The notes beneath the pieces are model-generated. The model had not been told where the DNA came from. It was given only the letters and a program-made list of their open reading frames with translations, and ran no database searches. Positions 10,151 to 23,012 of a DNA stretch of 64,000 nucleotides are shown here, piece by piece. The DNA lies in the NCBI GenBank assembly GCA_037974665.1, contig CM075768.1, forward strand, positions 8,911,501-8,975,500. The letters run 5' to 3'. The translations under genes and the position numbers were made by a program. Every line of letters starts with the position of its first letter. Position 1 is the first letter of the stretch. This DNA comes from Ehretia macrophylla (Eukaryota > Streptophyta > Magnoliopsida > Boraginales > Ehretiaceae).

Positions 10151-11400
10151 TTCTATTTGATTTTTCACTTTGCATGGGAAACCTAAGGAAAGACTAATTT
10201 AGCATGACTATATATTTAGAAAAGGGTTTGGAAAAAAAATACATAAGCAACAACGGAAAGGTTTCTTATTTTTATTTATTGTTATGCCATTGATTTTGGA
10301 GGAAAAATAAAAGAAGGAAAAATGACAGACTTTATGAGTTATTTATCGTCTTGCTATCGCTTCTAGAGAAACGACATGAATTCCTTTGCTTTATTTACGA
10401 TTCGTCATTGTAGCTTGGAGAAGAAAATATATATAAATGGTTTTAGAGTCTTCATAAGTTTGCATTAAGGATTTCTTTTAGTATTCACATAGCATGTTCA
10501 AAAATTGATTTTTATGCATCATATGATATTTGGATGTAATTATGGCCTATCTGATACATGAGACTTTGAAAAGACTGTAAATATATAACCCTTCTTAGCG
10601 GGGGATAAATTCTATGAGACTTTGAAAGGACTGTGAATATATAACCTTTCTTGGTGGGGGATAAATGTCATGAGACTTTGAAATGACTAAGAATATATGA
10701 CCCTTCTTGGTAGGGGATAAATGCCACTAACTCTGATTCTATAGCGGATGATAAATGCTAACACTTCTGACTCTATGGCGGAGGATAAATGTCAATATTT
10801 TGACTCTATGGCGGAGGATAAATGCCAACTTAGACTTGGGTATTGGATTCGTTTCAGTATAATTTTTGATGTTATGAATTCTTGACATATGAATTTAGTT
10901 TGATATAAATTTTTATGATTTTAGGCATGAAATATCATGATTTTCTCATGAGCTCTGTCATTTTCTAATCTATGATATTTATGAACCATGGTAATATGAG
11001 TATTTGACGTATACGACTACTTAAAGGTCCTAAGGCATTTTATTGGGGATTACCACTTACTGAGATTTGTATCTCATTTTAGTAAAAATATTTTTCTTTT
11101 GCAGAATATGAGAAAGAGGGTTTGGATTTGACTTAGGGTAGGGACTACCTTGACAAAAAAGTGGATACAATCTTTTGTATTGCCTAGTTTGGAGTAAGAC
11201 TTATAGATGTTAATCCCTCATTCCGATTTAAGACCTTGGTAATGATGTATTATGAAGATTTCTATTTATTAATTTGGAGATTTAATTACGATGTGCTTAA
11301 ATTTAGTTTAGATGCTTTGATGGCTTATCGCTTATTTATTATTACGGTTTTAGATAAATGTAAGTTTAGTGCTTTGGCAGGACATCAGTTGTAGACATAA
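10151..11400 (+). repeat. probable degenerate LTR with tandem arrays
   Basis: The stretch around 11040-11110 (GGGGATTACCACTTACTGAG, then a T-rich tract ending TTTTGCAG) resembles the end of plant gypsy LTRs, and the tandem arrays at 10560-10840 are of a kind often seen in such LTRs. No clean ends or target duplication were found. Confidence 0.3.
10560..10840 (+). repeat. compound minisatellite: 56-bp unit x3, then ~35-40-bp unit x3
   Basis: GAGACTTTGAAA recurs at 10560, 10616 and 10672, a strict 56-bp period, each followed by GACTGTGAATATATAACC-like and GGGGATAAATG. From about 10725 a shorter unit containing GACTCTATGGCGGAGGATAA repeats about three times. Both units share GGATAAATG, so the second may derive from the end of the first. 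Confidence 0.85.
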
Positions 11401-11828
11401 GAAATAACAAATTGGGCTTTCAAATCAATTGGCTCAAAATGGTTAACCCAAGTTATTCCTTATACCCACAACACCCACTTATAAACCACTTAAATTCATA
11501 ATCTCCTACCGACGTGAGATGTCATAATACTAACAGATTGTTTAGAAGCACTTATGGTGTAAAATTCATTTGATTTATAAATGAATTCCGTGAGGATTTG
11601 TATTTACAAATAAATTCTCTTGTTTGCAACTATAAAATAATATTAAGTCAATTTTGTAATTTGTAAATATATTTATTGTAGGTATTCATTTTTAGCCCTT
11701 ATATCTTGGAGCTCTGTTTTTTAAACTTTGAGACTAATATGTGTTCCATTTGAAGTGGGGTGCCAAGATTGCTACCAATATAATTAAAGCTGTCCTTTGA
11801 CCATAAACCCAATGAACAATAACGAGTT
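11401..11828. other. no recognisable gene
   Basis: The segment at 11430-11530 contains GGTTAACCCAAGTTATT and CCGACGTGAGATGTCATAAT, which resemble text at 14190-14245. This suggests two diverged copies of a dispersed repeat. Nothing else is seen. Confidence 0.35.
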
Positions 11829-13430
11829 TCATCCAAATTGGAACTTTACACATGTAAGGTTGACAAGTTGAGTATTGGGGTCCCATTTTCTAAGAAGAAG
11901 AGGGTGGTGGTTGACATGCCACAATTGTTCCAATACTTTGTCACAAGTTACCTCACTTTCAAGCTCAAAGAGATACAAACCATTGGAAAGAGTCTTGATC
12001 TCAACTTCACCATAAGCCTTCCATCTAGAATCAACAACTTTTTCAATCAAGAAAAAAGGTGGAGGCCTACCAATAAATTTTCCAATCAAGCACTGTCTCC
12101 AAATAGATTCCGTGATATTAAAAACACTTGGTGGAGGACAAACAATTTTTTTTTCCTATCAATAATTTCAGCTTCCCCAACTCTGTTTAATGAAAGAGAA
12201 TGCTTCATGTGATTTGCCTTCTTCCACACATCCTATGACTTGGTCACAATGTTGTATTTGTTCTTTAGGATGTGAGGTTTGTTATTTTGATTTCTTTTAT
12301 CGCTTTAGCTTTGAAACCCTTATTGCTTGTGGTTCCCGATCTCTTTGTTGTTTTGGCTTTAAAATTGGATTTCTTGTATTGGCCTAACAACCCTCCTCTT
12401 GTATTTGTTCATTTTTAATAAAATCATTTCTCTGGCCTAGCCAAAAAAAAAAAAAAAAAAGAATGCTTCAAATTCCCATGAAGATGTTCTTCCAAATAGA
12501 TGTCGAAGGAGCACTGAGGTGAACAACATAGTTTGATTTCTTATGGGCCATTTTCGGGGCGGGACCTAAGATAGAGCCAATCCTATGGGATGAGGGAAAA
12601 GGATTGACAACTTGGGAAGAAGTGGGAGGAGGAGGTCGAGAAGATTGAGGGGGGGAGGTATGTGTTGGGAAACCAACACAAGCTTGAGAGCGGGATAGGG
12701 GAAAGATGGAGCACTAAGGGAAGGGAAATATGAGTTCAAAACCAATGCGAATACCTCGAGAATAGAAGGTATTAGGGAAAGGAAGGCAACGACCATAGCA
12801 TAATTTGGAGGGCAATAAACTTGTGAAATGGGGGAGGAGAATGAATTGGAAAAAGGGTTGAGGGAAGGGGAGCCATAGTGGGACAAGGGAATAGTGAGGG
12901 GGTAATACTCGATTAGCTATGAGTTCCTAAATGGGGGCTATTCAATGAGGCTGAAATAGGGGCATAAATGGCGGTTCCCGATGCCACATTGGGGGGATAG
13001 AAGCTGCAAAAGAAGGGAATGTAGAAGCATAACTACCAAGCTCAAGTGCTTGGGCATTTAAGAATGGCACTAGGGTGAGATGAGATGAGCTAGATGCAAT
13101 TGTGACTGAAAAATTGGGGGAAATGAGTGAGAAAACAACATTAAAGGGTGGAGAAGAAGGATTCAAACCTTAATTAACAAAGTGAGGAGTAATTTCTTCC
13201 AATTGTTCAAGACTAAGGTTTGAAGCAAATTGGGGTTCTTAGCTTGAAGTAGAAGAAATATCATCCATGTCAAGAGGGGGTGAGGAAGCACCTTCAATCT
13301 CTTCACTAATGATTTTAGCAAGTTGATTAGCTTTGGAAGACTTTGATTGGAGGCAAGCACTACTCCTTGGAGGCTTGATGATAGGAGAAGATTGAGCCAA
13401 ATGAGGTTTCTTTCTTCTAGTCGTAAGATG
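11829..13430 (-). pseudogene. decayed LINE ORF1 (DUF4283-like), minus strand
   Basis: On the minus strand, 12089-11829 reads IGKFIGRPPPFFLIEKVV, then NGLYLFELESE, VLEQLWHVNHHPLLLRKW. That is the pattern of the DUF4283 domain in ORF1 of plant L1 LINEs (usual features: GRF.G, FLFRF, ..GPW.., PLFLRKW). Upstream on that strand, to about 13430, a Pro/Ser-rich low-complexity frame with ACLQSKSSKANQLAKII fits the ORF1 N-terminal region, with several stops and frame changes. A foreign 253-bp insertion sits at 12208-12460. No endonuclease or RT is present. The DUF4283 match is by eye. Confidence 0.55.
12208..12460 (+). mobile_element. 5'-truncated L1 LINE 3' end with poly(A) and TSD
   Basis: A 253-bp segment ends in TTCATTTTTAATAAAATCA, a short tail and then 18 A residues (12443-12460), the usual 3' end of plant L1 elements. 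It is flanked by gaatgcttca at 12198-12207 and again at 12461-12470, a 10-bp target duplication. It lies inside the older LINE ORF1 remnant and in the opposite orientation. Confidence 0.8.
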
Positions 13431-13738
13431 AAACTAGGGGTCGCAACTCTAAAAATGCAATCAATCATCTTATATGAATTAATCATGAGAAATATCAATA
13501 ATCTCATATGAATTAATCATAAATTTTAAGACTAATATAAATATTTTTGGGCAACTCCGTCTACACAAATTAATTTTAAGATAAAATCTCAGTGAATTAT
13601 TTCGCATGATATTAGAGTTGGATCTTAGTCTAATTTTATTCATTCACATACAACCCATTCTCGTTTCATGTGGTGACACAGGTACACAAAACTTTTGCAA
13701 ATTACTGCTTCTTTAACTATGTTATAAGCTTAAAAAAA
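13431..13738. other. no gene; AT-rich flank
   Basis: The text around 13480-13520 has two copies of ATATGAATTAATCAT. The last nine bases (ttaaaaaaa, 13730-13738) form the left target duplication of the next element. Confidence 0.4.
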
Positions 13739-14139
13739 GGATAAATTTCACATTTAGTCCCTATAGTTTACATGTTTTTTCAATGTCATCCTTAATATTT
13801 CAAAAGATTCATAGTAGCCCCCAATGTTTACAAAAGTGATTTAAAATAATCCCTATTATTCAATATTAGTCAATGTGGTCTTTATTATTTCTCAAAAAAA
13901 AATTCAATTTAGTCTCTATTGCTTCTTCAAAAAATTCAATTTAGTCCCTACACGTGATCCTTATTTAGGGCCTAAATTGAAACTTTTGAAAAACAATAGA
14001 GAAATTGATTAATCTGAACAATAGAAACCATTTTGAATCACTTTTGTAATTATTAAAGACTAGTATGAATTTTTTAGAACATTAAGAATTAATTTGAAAA
14101 AATATGAGAACAATAGAGACTATATGCATAATTTACCCC
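13739..14139. mobile_element. foldback MITE, Mutator-like 9-bp TSD
   Basis: It starts GGATAAATTTCACATTTAGT and ends in the inverted counterpart (ATAGAGACTATATGCATAAT then TTACCCC). Nine-base flanks are ttaaaaaaa (13730-13738) and ttaaaaata (14140-14148), differing at one base. Both arms are built of iterated TTTAGTCCCTATTGTTT-type modules, so the single strand would fold into a long hairpin. It has no ORF and belongs to the same family as 54294-54776. Confidence 0.75.
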
Positions 14140-14148
14140 TTAAAAATA

Positions 14149-15069
14149 TATATATATTTGAGGCTCAAAAACACTAGCTTAAAATCATTAACCCAAGTAA
14201 TTAAACTCACACACTCATATACAACTAATGTGGGATATTATAATCACCTCTCCTTAAGAGCGCATACACTAAAGACCAACTATGCAATGCAGAAGTCTAG
14301 AAGTGGATCATACATGTTTAAGAGGTGGCTCTCACTGCCTTCTCAGTTTAACACGTCCTAACCCCAGCCCCAGAATCCTAGATATGCAAGCAAAATTAAT
14401 GTCATCATGGGTTTAAGAATAACTACTTAAACCTCAAATCTACTAGAACAAAATAATCAACTCGTTATACTCACTTATTATGTCTCCCACTATTATAAGA
14501 CATTATAGCGAGCAAATTCTATGATAAGCACATCAAATAGCACAATTGAAGTGTAAGTCGTGTTGCAAACAAGATTGCATGTACATGAAAATAACAAAAG
14601 AGATGACTTTTAATAAGAATGATTGACGTAATTAGTTTACCTAATAAGATAAAAGCTTAGTTTGATTTAACCTAATTTATGAATTTCTCATATCAGGGAG
14701 AATAATTTAAAGTTACACATTGTATAAGAAATGGATAACAGTAACCTCAAACATCTCACATCAACGAGAATAATTCAAAGTTCACATTCAAGTTATACAA
14801 TGCTAATCGATCAAAAAATGAAGTCCATGAGAAATTGAATGAAGTGACAAAGAATTTACACGATGAAGTAAACGACCCTATGTACACTTTGGTTTTACAA
14901 CAACAAAGACACCAGCATCTGTTTATCGTTTAGCTTCTACTGACTAAAGAAATTTGCCATTTGAACAAAAAGTTTGAACATTTACAGACTCAAAATAGAG
15001 TATCTTCGGCAGAGAGGTTGACAATAAGTTCTTCAGCGAGGAATTCCATTCGGAAACTTCAAACTTACC
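14149..15069. other. intergenic DNA and 3' flank of the transporter gene
   Basis: No gene was recognised. A dispersed-repeat-like text (CTAATGTGGGATATTATAAT) is at 14225-14245. The last 150 or so bases before 15070 should include the 3' UTR of the minus-strand transporter gene; no clear AATAAA was seen. Confidence 0.4.
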
Positions 15070-18000
15070 TCACTTCTTTCGATCTCCGAAACTGGGATTT
15101 AACGACATCTCAATTTCCTCAAGCGAGCGCCCTTTAGTTTCAATAATGAAAAAGTAAGCAAATGTTGCTGCCAACAGGGAAACCCCACCGAAGCTTGCAT
15201 AAACTGAAGCAATTCCGAACTTCTCCACTAGTTCAAGGAAAAAAAGACCCACCAAGAAATTGCAGACCTGAAAAAATGCCAGAAACGAGAAGATAACTAA
15301 AAGCGAAAATGTTTGACGAGAAGCATCATGATCTGTGCTGTTTGTATAGGGGAACAAGCATTTACTTGGTAAAACTTGCAAGCAGAGATATATAATAGTG
15401 TTAATGGATGAGAATTGCATAATATACTTTAAAATGGACCCTTAATCCTATAATTATTCTGGCAATCGGCAACAAGACCTTGTCAACTGTCTGATCAGTG
15501 GCATGGAGGAAGTTCGCAGCGGTGGTCACATGAACAGTTAAGATCAAACAGCTATTTTCAAACCATAGTTGGGTGTTTACAAAATCTGAAGGCCTATTTG
15601 ATTAGTACAATATAAGACAACAGCTTCCATTTAAACAGTGTTCTTCATATCAAAGGGAAGTAGATAACTTCTTATGGGATCAGATATAAAAGGTATAGTC
15701 AAGTCATTCTACCCAGAGGTGGGGGAGTGCACGGGTTGGGCTGAAGGGATGTAAAGTATTTCTAGATAGTGCCTTTTTTTGGAACCAATGACCCCAGAAA
15801 GAATTCGAGATTAAAATCTTGACAGGCATTGCTACACATACCCAATGAACTGAGAAACTGAAGCCCATAATTTTCCCTCGTGTCCTGCTGCTGCTCAGCT
15901 CTGGTATGATAAGTCCAGTTACTGGTCCAGCTCCAACAGCAAAGGTAAATATATACCTGCAGTGAGGAGCAAAGCGCAATGAAAAGTCTAAGTACAATAT
16001 TTTTAGAAGCAAGGTAATACAACATATTAAAAAACATCAGCAGGGAAGTGTGGAACTGAGGTCCTCTCCAAATTGGTAGAAAGTAATTTGAAGTGTAAGA
16101 AAACTACATTAGCAAATCCTGAGTAAGTTTTCCGTTTCAAGAGGAGATACACAATGTATCCGCAGCCACCATTATGGAGGGTCCATGTTAAATTTTCACA
16201 GTAACATATAAACTATACATAGACACCGGCCTTCAACGGTATGGATTAAGTAGTAATCACGTATCTCGTCTTGCAACCTAACGGAAGTAATGGTAAGGCC
16301 AACAAGAACAAAGACATGACAATAGTGGAGCAGATGAACATGATGAAGGGCATTAATATTGAACATTCTTGAAGTCTAGAAGCAACAGTGAGCAGAAATC
16401 ATACATAAGAGTTCCCAGGATGGACAAATTGTTACTGATTTCCTTGTCTATCGGAAAACTGATAGCGGAGACTATGAGAAACATTGATACTGCCTGCAAA
16501 TGGAGAGAGAATTTGGAAATTAGTGAAGTTAATTAGCAGCAAATGAAACAAAAAATAGAATTATGATCTCAACATCTTTGTATTAAATCAAATAGAACAG
16601 ATAGTGTACAACAGCACCATGCCTTCTTGAGGCAAATGTAGTACACTAACATTTTGATCTTTCATATATCCGTCCCATGTAAGCCTGATAGTATTGTAAT
16701 CTCTATTTGATACTTTTCTTTTCTTTTCTTTTCTTTTTTCAATATGACGTTTAAACATATAAGTGGTTTCCTCTTTATACTTGAGAAAAGGAATTCTTGC
16801 TTACCATTCCCAGATAACTTCCGATAAGAAGCCTCTGTCTCCCTTGCCTATCCATTAAGTATGAAGCAGAAAGTGCACCTGCAGATATAGCAGAAATTGA
16901 CAGAAGATAGATACATAAATGCATGCTCAAAAATATAAGTACACACACACAAAAAACATATATAGGCTAAACAGATATATCCAAGACCTGCAAAGTTGAT
17001 AAGTCCAATATATAAGCTTGCTAACGCACTACTCGTGATTCCAACATCTTGGAAAGTCAAGGATGAGAAATAGAGAACTCCATTTATCCCCGCAAACTGC
17101 TGAAGTACAAAAAGTGCACCTCCAATGAATGCAACTGCAGTCATAGCATAATTGGTCATCAGTACTGCGACCATACATAGCCACAGCGGTTGAGCAACAT
17201 AATGACGTACTGTAACTTAAAGATGATCAGCATACTACACGCTGATTTATGGCACATGTCAAAGAGAAAATGCAAAATAAATATATACCATCTGGATACA
17301 GCAAAAAGAATATATATATATATAGTATATACCATCTGGATATCACAATAGTGTGTCCAAAAGAAATATGGATGGTTATATTAAGAAAGTGAAGACAGAG
17401 GGAATTTGAATAAGAGAAGAGAAAAACAAAAGATCTTGTATGCAAAGAAGTGTCCACATAAGTGCTTTCAGACTTTCGGACCTTCTTGTAATGTCTGAGA
17501 AGAAAATGTTTACATAGATTAATTGCAATCAGCTGACCTTCTAATAAGTTATTTATTAAAGCACAATACTGCAGAATATGACCCGACCGAACGAACCACT
17601 ACCTAATGCTAATTATTAAAAACTAACATGACATCCAAGAACCACCTTAATACAACCTCTAGAGTGTGGCTCGTCCAGGAGTTCCAGCCAACTGCTATCC
17701 AAGTCAGCCCCATCATCTCTGATTACAGACTGAAATTCTTCAATAGCTTTCTCAACTTCTGATGCACCCCAGAGGTTCTGGATGACAATTTTAGCTTCAT
17801 GCAGTTGCCCTGCCTAGAGTTCCCGAGAAAGATGTAAGGAAGCACGAGAATAAATGTTCACATGTATGTTGAAACTGAAAGAAATTCATACTTTACATAA
17901 CCAGCGTGGGCTCTCGACAGTGAACTGCATGCCAAGGGCAAGAATAAAGCCAGGGACACTTGCAATATAGAGCATTGTCCTCCACCTGACGAGCATAGCT

Positions 18001-21000
18001 CAAGCCATCAAATAAATTGATAGAAATTGAATTTCATGGGCCATATTAATTACTGGTTTTGATGATCAGTAAGAATAATTTCCCAAGTTTGTGAGAAATA
18101 TCTCATGAAAGACAGCTCTTCAATAATATCTTTGCCATCTTACAAGGATATTAGCATTTTGAAATACAAGACTAAACAGATTTGCTGAAAAGACAAATCA
18201 CACCAACCAATATAGCATAAAGTAGTGGTGAAATATGTTTCACCATTAAATCGGGAATTCTTCTACCATATTTTGCACTCTTGCTTGCCAATGAAGGATA
18301 TTCAGTTCAATTTAGTGTCTTGAAAGGTGAATGCATTGGGCGACGCATTTTACCTTTTAAGGGATGAGGCATAAGCTCCGAGGCTCTGGGCAAAAGCCCC
18401 AAAAATTTTTGTTTTTCTGATATTAAAAAGTATATAAAGTCATTGTTGTAGGGTAAAATATTTCTCTGGCCACTAAACTATCTCCTTAGTCCTGTTTTAG
18501 CCATCCAACTATTTCTGGTTCATTTTGGCCATTCAAATATCAATTGGGTTTTATTTTGGTCATTCCGTCAATTTTTTTGTTAAAATAGACTAATTCTTAC
18601 GAGTAAAATCAGAAAATCAATCAATTATATTTGCAAATAAGTTTAGTTTGGTGGCAAAAATATAATTTGTTTAACTAATTTTACGATTTTACCCTTAACA
18701 ATTCTATTTTAACAGAAAAAATTGACGGATGGCCAAAAAAAAACCAGTTGGTAGTTGAATAGCCAAAATACAACCAAAAATAGTTGGATGGAGATAGTTT
18801 AGTGGGCATAAAAATATTCTACCCATATAATTGTAACAATAAATATCCTCAAAATCAAACAATTACAGAATAGAAGGGAAAAGTGAAATATGAGAGCAAG
18901 CATTCAAGCAATCTCTGATAAGGTGAGTTTGATTCTCACCTATGACATGCTTACAAGAGTCAACTCTGAAGATCAAACTTAAAAAATAGTCTCAAGCTCT
19001 AATTATTACATGACATAAGCCCGAACAAGAAGAACACTAGTAATGTTGGGGAAGCTGATTGTAACATTATTCAAGCTCTAATTATTGCATGACATAAGCT
19101 CGAACAAGAACACTAGTAATGTTGGAGAAGTTGATTGTAACATTAGGGCGTTTGTGTTGGCTTTCATTCACATTTTTGGTCATATTACACTTAGTTGCCC
19201 CCAGTAAAGAATGTTCATAAATATCAAGAATTGCACCGATCTTTTCCACTTTCTTTGTGTACCATTGAATTATAGTTTTGCAGCAATTAACTTCTAACAG
19301 CTAAAAAATTTATACTATTCTCTCAGACTCTTCTCCAACTTCTCTGGTAATTTATCTGGGTTCCATAGTTGCTATAATCAATCCATAATGGTCACAATCA
19401 TTATCCTTTTCTGCTGATCACTCTTCCCCAACTACTGCCATGTAGCGCATGCACACGAAGAATAAAATAAATTAAGAGAATAAAACTCAGTTAATTCTTT
19501 TATCTTTATCTTCCCACTGATATCTAATCGATAACAAAGCTGAATGGAAGAAAAGAAAAAAGAGAATTAAATATGCCTTGCAATCAAAACCAGCCAAAAG
19601 ATAAGGGAAGCCACTACACAAGAACCATTCCTTGAGCAATAACAGGATGAATAAGAAATGCTCACCAGTGAGGATCATTTTCTGAGGGAATTCCTAGAAA
19701 GAGTGACGCAATAATTCCAAGGCATGTGCCAATTTGACACAGGGTCCCCATTGAACCTCTATATTTTGTCGGAGCAACCTGTTAAATGGAAATTGGTGTG
19801 ATTAAAGAGAGGAATGAGTATGCAATACATTATCTGTGCCTGATATACCAACTGCAGTAAATGAAGATGTGGTGTTACTGTAATACTACTTAATTGAGAA
19901 AGAAAAAGAACAAACCACTTCTAAACTTGGACCTCAAGTTCTAATGATGAAATTCTCTCCTACTGCTGAAAGAACTATGACAAAGGACTTGAGGAAGCAG
20001 AAGTGATAACTTAGTTATCATTGCCAATATCATAGAAATTGCAGCGCATCACTGTGATATATTTATTCTGCCAGCTTTCTATCACACAGTTTTACTCAAA
20101 ACAATTATCAGAATGTCCAAAGTTCACCAATTTCGCTTGCTAGAAGCCCCCTTGTTCTATATACAGCATTTTCGCTTTTCTTCTTTTTGGCTTGATATTG
20201 ATTCTAATGTATATCCTCCAGTTATATATATAGCGGCAAACCACGTACACCAACAGCTTTACCATACCTACATGAATAGAAAAGTTTAATTCTTTCCGCA
20301 TTCTTTACTTGCATACAGTGACTCAAAATAGCTCAAAAGCTTTCTGACCCATTGCAACCAACTGTACTTGCCAACTCCCCAACGCCTTCCTCCACTCACA
20401 AAAAGAAAAGTAAACGAACCCACAAAAGAGAAACAATTAGAAAAATAAGCCTAAATTCTCCACAATTACACATCTTTCAAGTGAAAAACTAGAAACCAAA
20501 ATTACAAAAGTACTACCTCCGAAATGTAAATAGGAACAAGAACCGTGTTCACACCAATGCCAAGGCCAACAAGAAATCTTCCCAAAAGTATTTCATCCAA
20601 GGAATGGGCTTGTGCACTGTCAAAAGTTAAAGGGTTCAGAATTCAAAATGATAAAAACTAACCACAAGAAAAGATCAACGAAGTGATGGATTGTAAAATC
20701 AAACACGTAGCCCATGCAGATGAAGCAGTCTAGAGACAGGTCTCTTTCAAACATAAAACAGGAAAGAACTGCTTAAGAATATAAGCGTATCCCACATGGA
20801 AAAAGCTAAAAAGAGTTATAGTGCTACTATACAATGATTGTGGGATACTTCATCTAATATCAATTTAAATACCAGAGGGAAAAGAAGAATATGTTCCCAT
20901 TTTATTTTTCTTGTTTTTGATTATCCATAACGATAGGACATTTTGATTACTTTTAACATATTATGATGCTTAAACCATATTGGAATAACCAGATCCAAGA

Positions 21001-23012
21001 TTCATATCGCTTAAGGAAATATCAATATGAAAGGCAATAAGTTCACTTATAAAGGACCTTTCATTATAAACTCCCAATTTCAATAATTCTGTAGAACAAA
21101 ATCTGATAAGATGGGGATGCAAACAGAAGCATGATAACTGGCATTTATTGAAAGAATTAGGACAAGAACAAGCAGGGAGATGAGTCACTGTAAGCTTATA
21201 CAAAATCTGGATAAGGAAACCACGTAAACTAATAACTAGCATTACCTTTACTATAAGACAACATTAATGCCCTCTGCAGATTTATGAAAGTAAATGTATC
21301 TTCAACTATAAAAGCCAGATATTACTTGTGATACATACTTAAAATATTATCAATGTCATAATGCAAACAGGAGATCAAGTAAGCCACCAATCATTCATCC
21401 ACACTCCACTTAACAAGAACTTGATAATGACTTAACTACACTTTCTAAATGACATAAAAGTTTTAGAAACTTGCATGAAACTTCTCTTCAAGCTACAAAC
21501 ATCCGCATTATAATTGGATGTTTGGAGCATTAAAGGCTATAAATATCCATATGATTCCAAAAATTGCCCTAGAAATGCTAATAATAATTAGCTTTGTCTT
21601 CCAATAAAGGCATGGCCCCTCAAAAAGTAGTAACATCGAATGCAATGTCAAAAAGGTTCCTAGGCAATTGTCCGGGCATGTCTCAATAGCATCAAGGACC
21701 GCCACAATGCTCTGTCAATTGAATAAGTGTTTAGGTAACAGGCTGCACGGCAATCAAACACTTCTATAGTCTTTCAGGTCTTCATTTCACATATTTCTAG
21801 ACAAATATATTAAGCATAGAAACAATGAAAGAAAACAATAGCATAAAGAGAAACATTTAGCAAATAAATTATGCCAGAAAAATAAGTTACCTAATTATTG
21901 CACCTAGAATCAGAGGAATTGTGTCAACTTGAACGGTGCGTCGACAACCAAGTTTATCAACAAGGAAACCTGAACTTATACTTCCAATGAAGGCGCCACC
22001 AATAAAAATGCTCACCACAAGTCCCTCAAGAATTGGATTTCCCTCAAATCCGAGCTCTTTGGCAATCGATACTATAGGACCATTCATCACTCTACAGCAA
22101 ACCAGGAAAGCCAATCCCATTAAATACTTTCATATTCAGTAATAACCAAATAAATTTTCTTCATGTCTTAAGGAAACCTACAAATCTTAAGCCTCCTTCG
22201 TAAAGTTCAAAACTTACGATAACAACACCACCAAGACCAATTCAACAAGAAGAAGAAAATCAAAACACTAGTTATACCCAAACCCAAGATAAATAAATAA
22301 ATAAAGCAAAGATCTCCATTTTAAATTCTCATCCATCTAACTGAATAATTTCTTATTTGAAGAAAGCATATGTAACATATAATAACAAATTCTTTCTCAC
22401 TTGAATAATCAAGTATGTATATTTAATATGCCACTTACGCATAACAATATCCATTCAAGTAAATATGAGACAAATGAAAAAGAAAGAGAGAGTATTTGAG
22501 TTACCCTATGTGATAACCAAAGAGGAAATTGGACATGGAAGCTATCAATACATGAGGAAAAGAAGGTAACCAACCCAAATCAATCACTTCGCCACCACCC
22601 TTTTCTTGTGAAGACTTATTTTCACCATCTGTGCAAATACAAAAAAAAAAAAAAAATGAAAACTGTAATGTTACATATTTTTTCACATATACACAACCCA
22701 AAAGAGATACTAAAGGGATACGAAGCTCCTGATATGGCCGTGATAAAAGAAGGGTCGGATTCACTTTGGGTCTATTATACTAATAGAATAAGGACCTGGG
22801 TTCTGAGGCGTTAGCTGTGGAGGCTCCTGTTTCTTTGCAGCAGAGACTTTGAGCTTTCTGGAAAGTGAGCAAGAAATGGAAAGGAAACATGGGTGGTGGT
22901 GTTTGATAGTGGAAGACTTATAGCAAGGAGAAAGTGAGAGCGTGAGCTTCAGTGGAACAAGGCCAATAGGACGGTGAAGTACAGTAGCAGCAGCAGCAGC
23001 AGTATCTAACAT
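15070..23012 (-). CDS. plastidic glucose transporter 1-like MFS sugar transporter (At1g05030 type)
   Basis: Twelve exons, transcription order: 23012-22796, 22628-22505, 22091-21891, 20616-20517, 19778-19666, 17985-17892, 17813-17657, 17134-16988, 16878-16805, 16493-16405, 15956-15842, 15267-15070. All introns are GT-AG; the exons total 1629 nt (542 residues plus TGA) with no stop. The ATG at 23012 is the first after an in-frame TAG at 23045-23043. Residues 1-70 or so are Ala/Ser-rich and basic, with five Ala in a row and no clear membrane segment, as in a chloroplast transit peptide. MFS sugar-porter marks follow: FGYHIGVMNGPI, DKLGCRR, GRFLVGLGIG, VESPRWL, QQFAGINGVLYFS, AGPVTGLIIPEL, and IETKGRSLEEIE near the C-terminus. 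The family moves hexose across the plastid inner envelope; the precise substrate of this subgroup is not established. It is the only apparently functional gene in the window. Confidence 0.95.
18451..18824. mobile_element. MITE in intron 5 of the transporter gene
   Basis: The first 35 bases (GGGTAAAATATTTCTCTGGC...) are repeated inverted at the end (18790-18824), with about five mismatches, and the arms contain further inverted pairs (AATTGACGGA against TCCGTCAATT). There is no ORF. Its start resembles that of the 9-bp-TSD MITEs in this window, but I could not find a clean target duplication. It lies within the 1680-bp intron 17986-19665. Confidence 0.65.
18992..19146 (+). repeat. tandem duplication (79/76 bp) in intron 5
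   Basis: TCAAGCTCTAATTATT begins at 18992 and again at 19071. Each copy runs through GACATAAGC, GAACACTAGTAATGTTGG and TTGTAACATTA. The second copy lacks three bases. It is located in the largest intron of the transporter gene. Confidence 0.85.
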
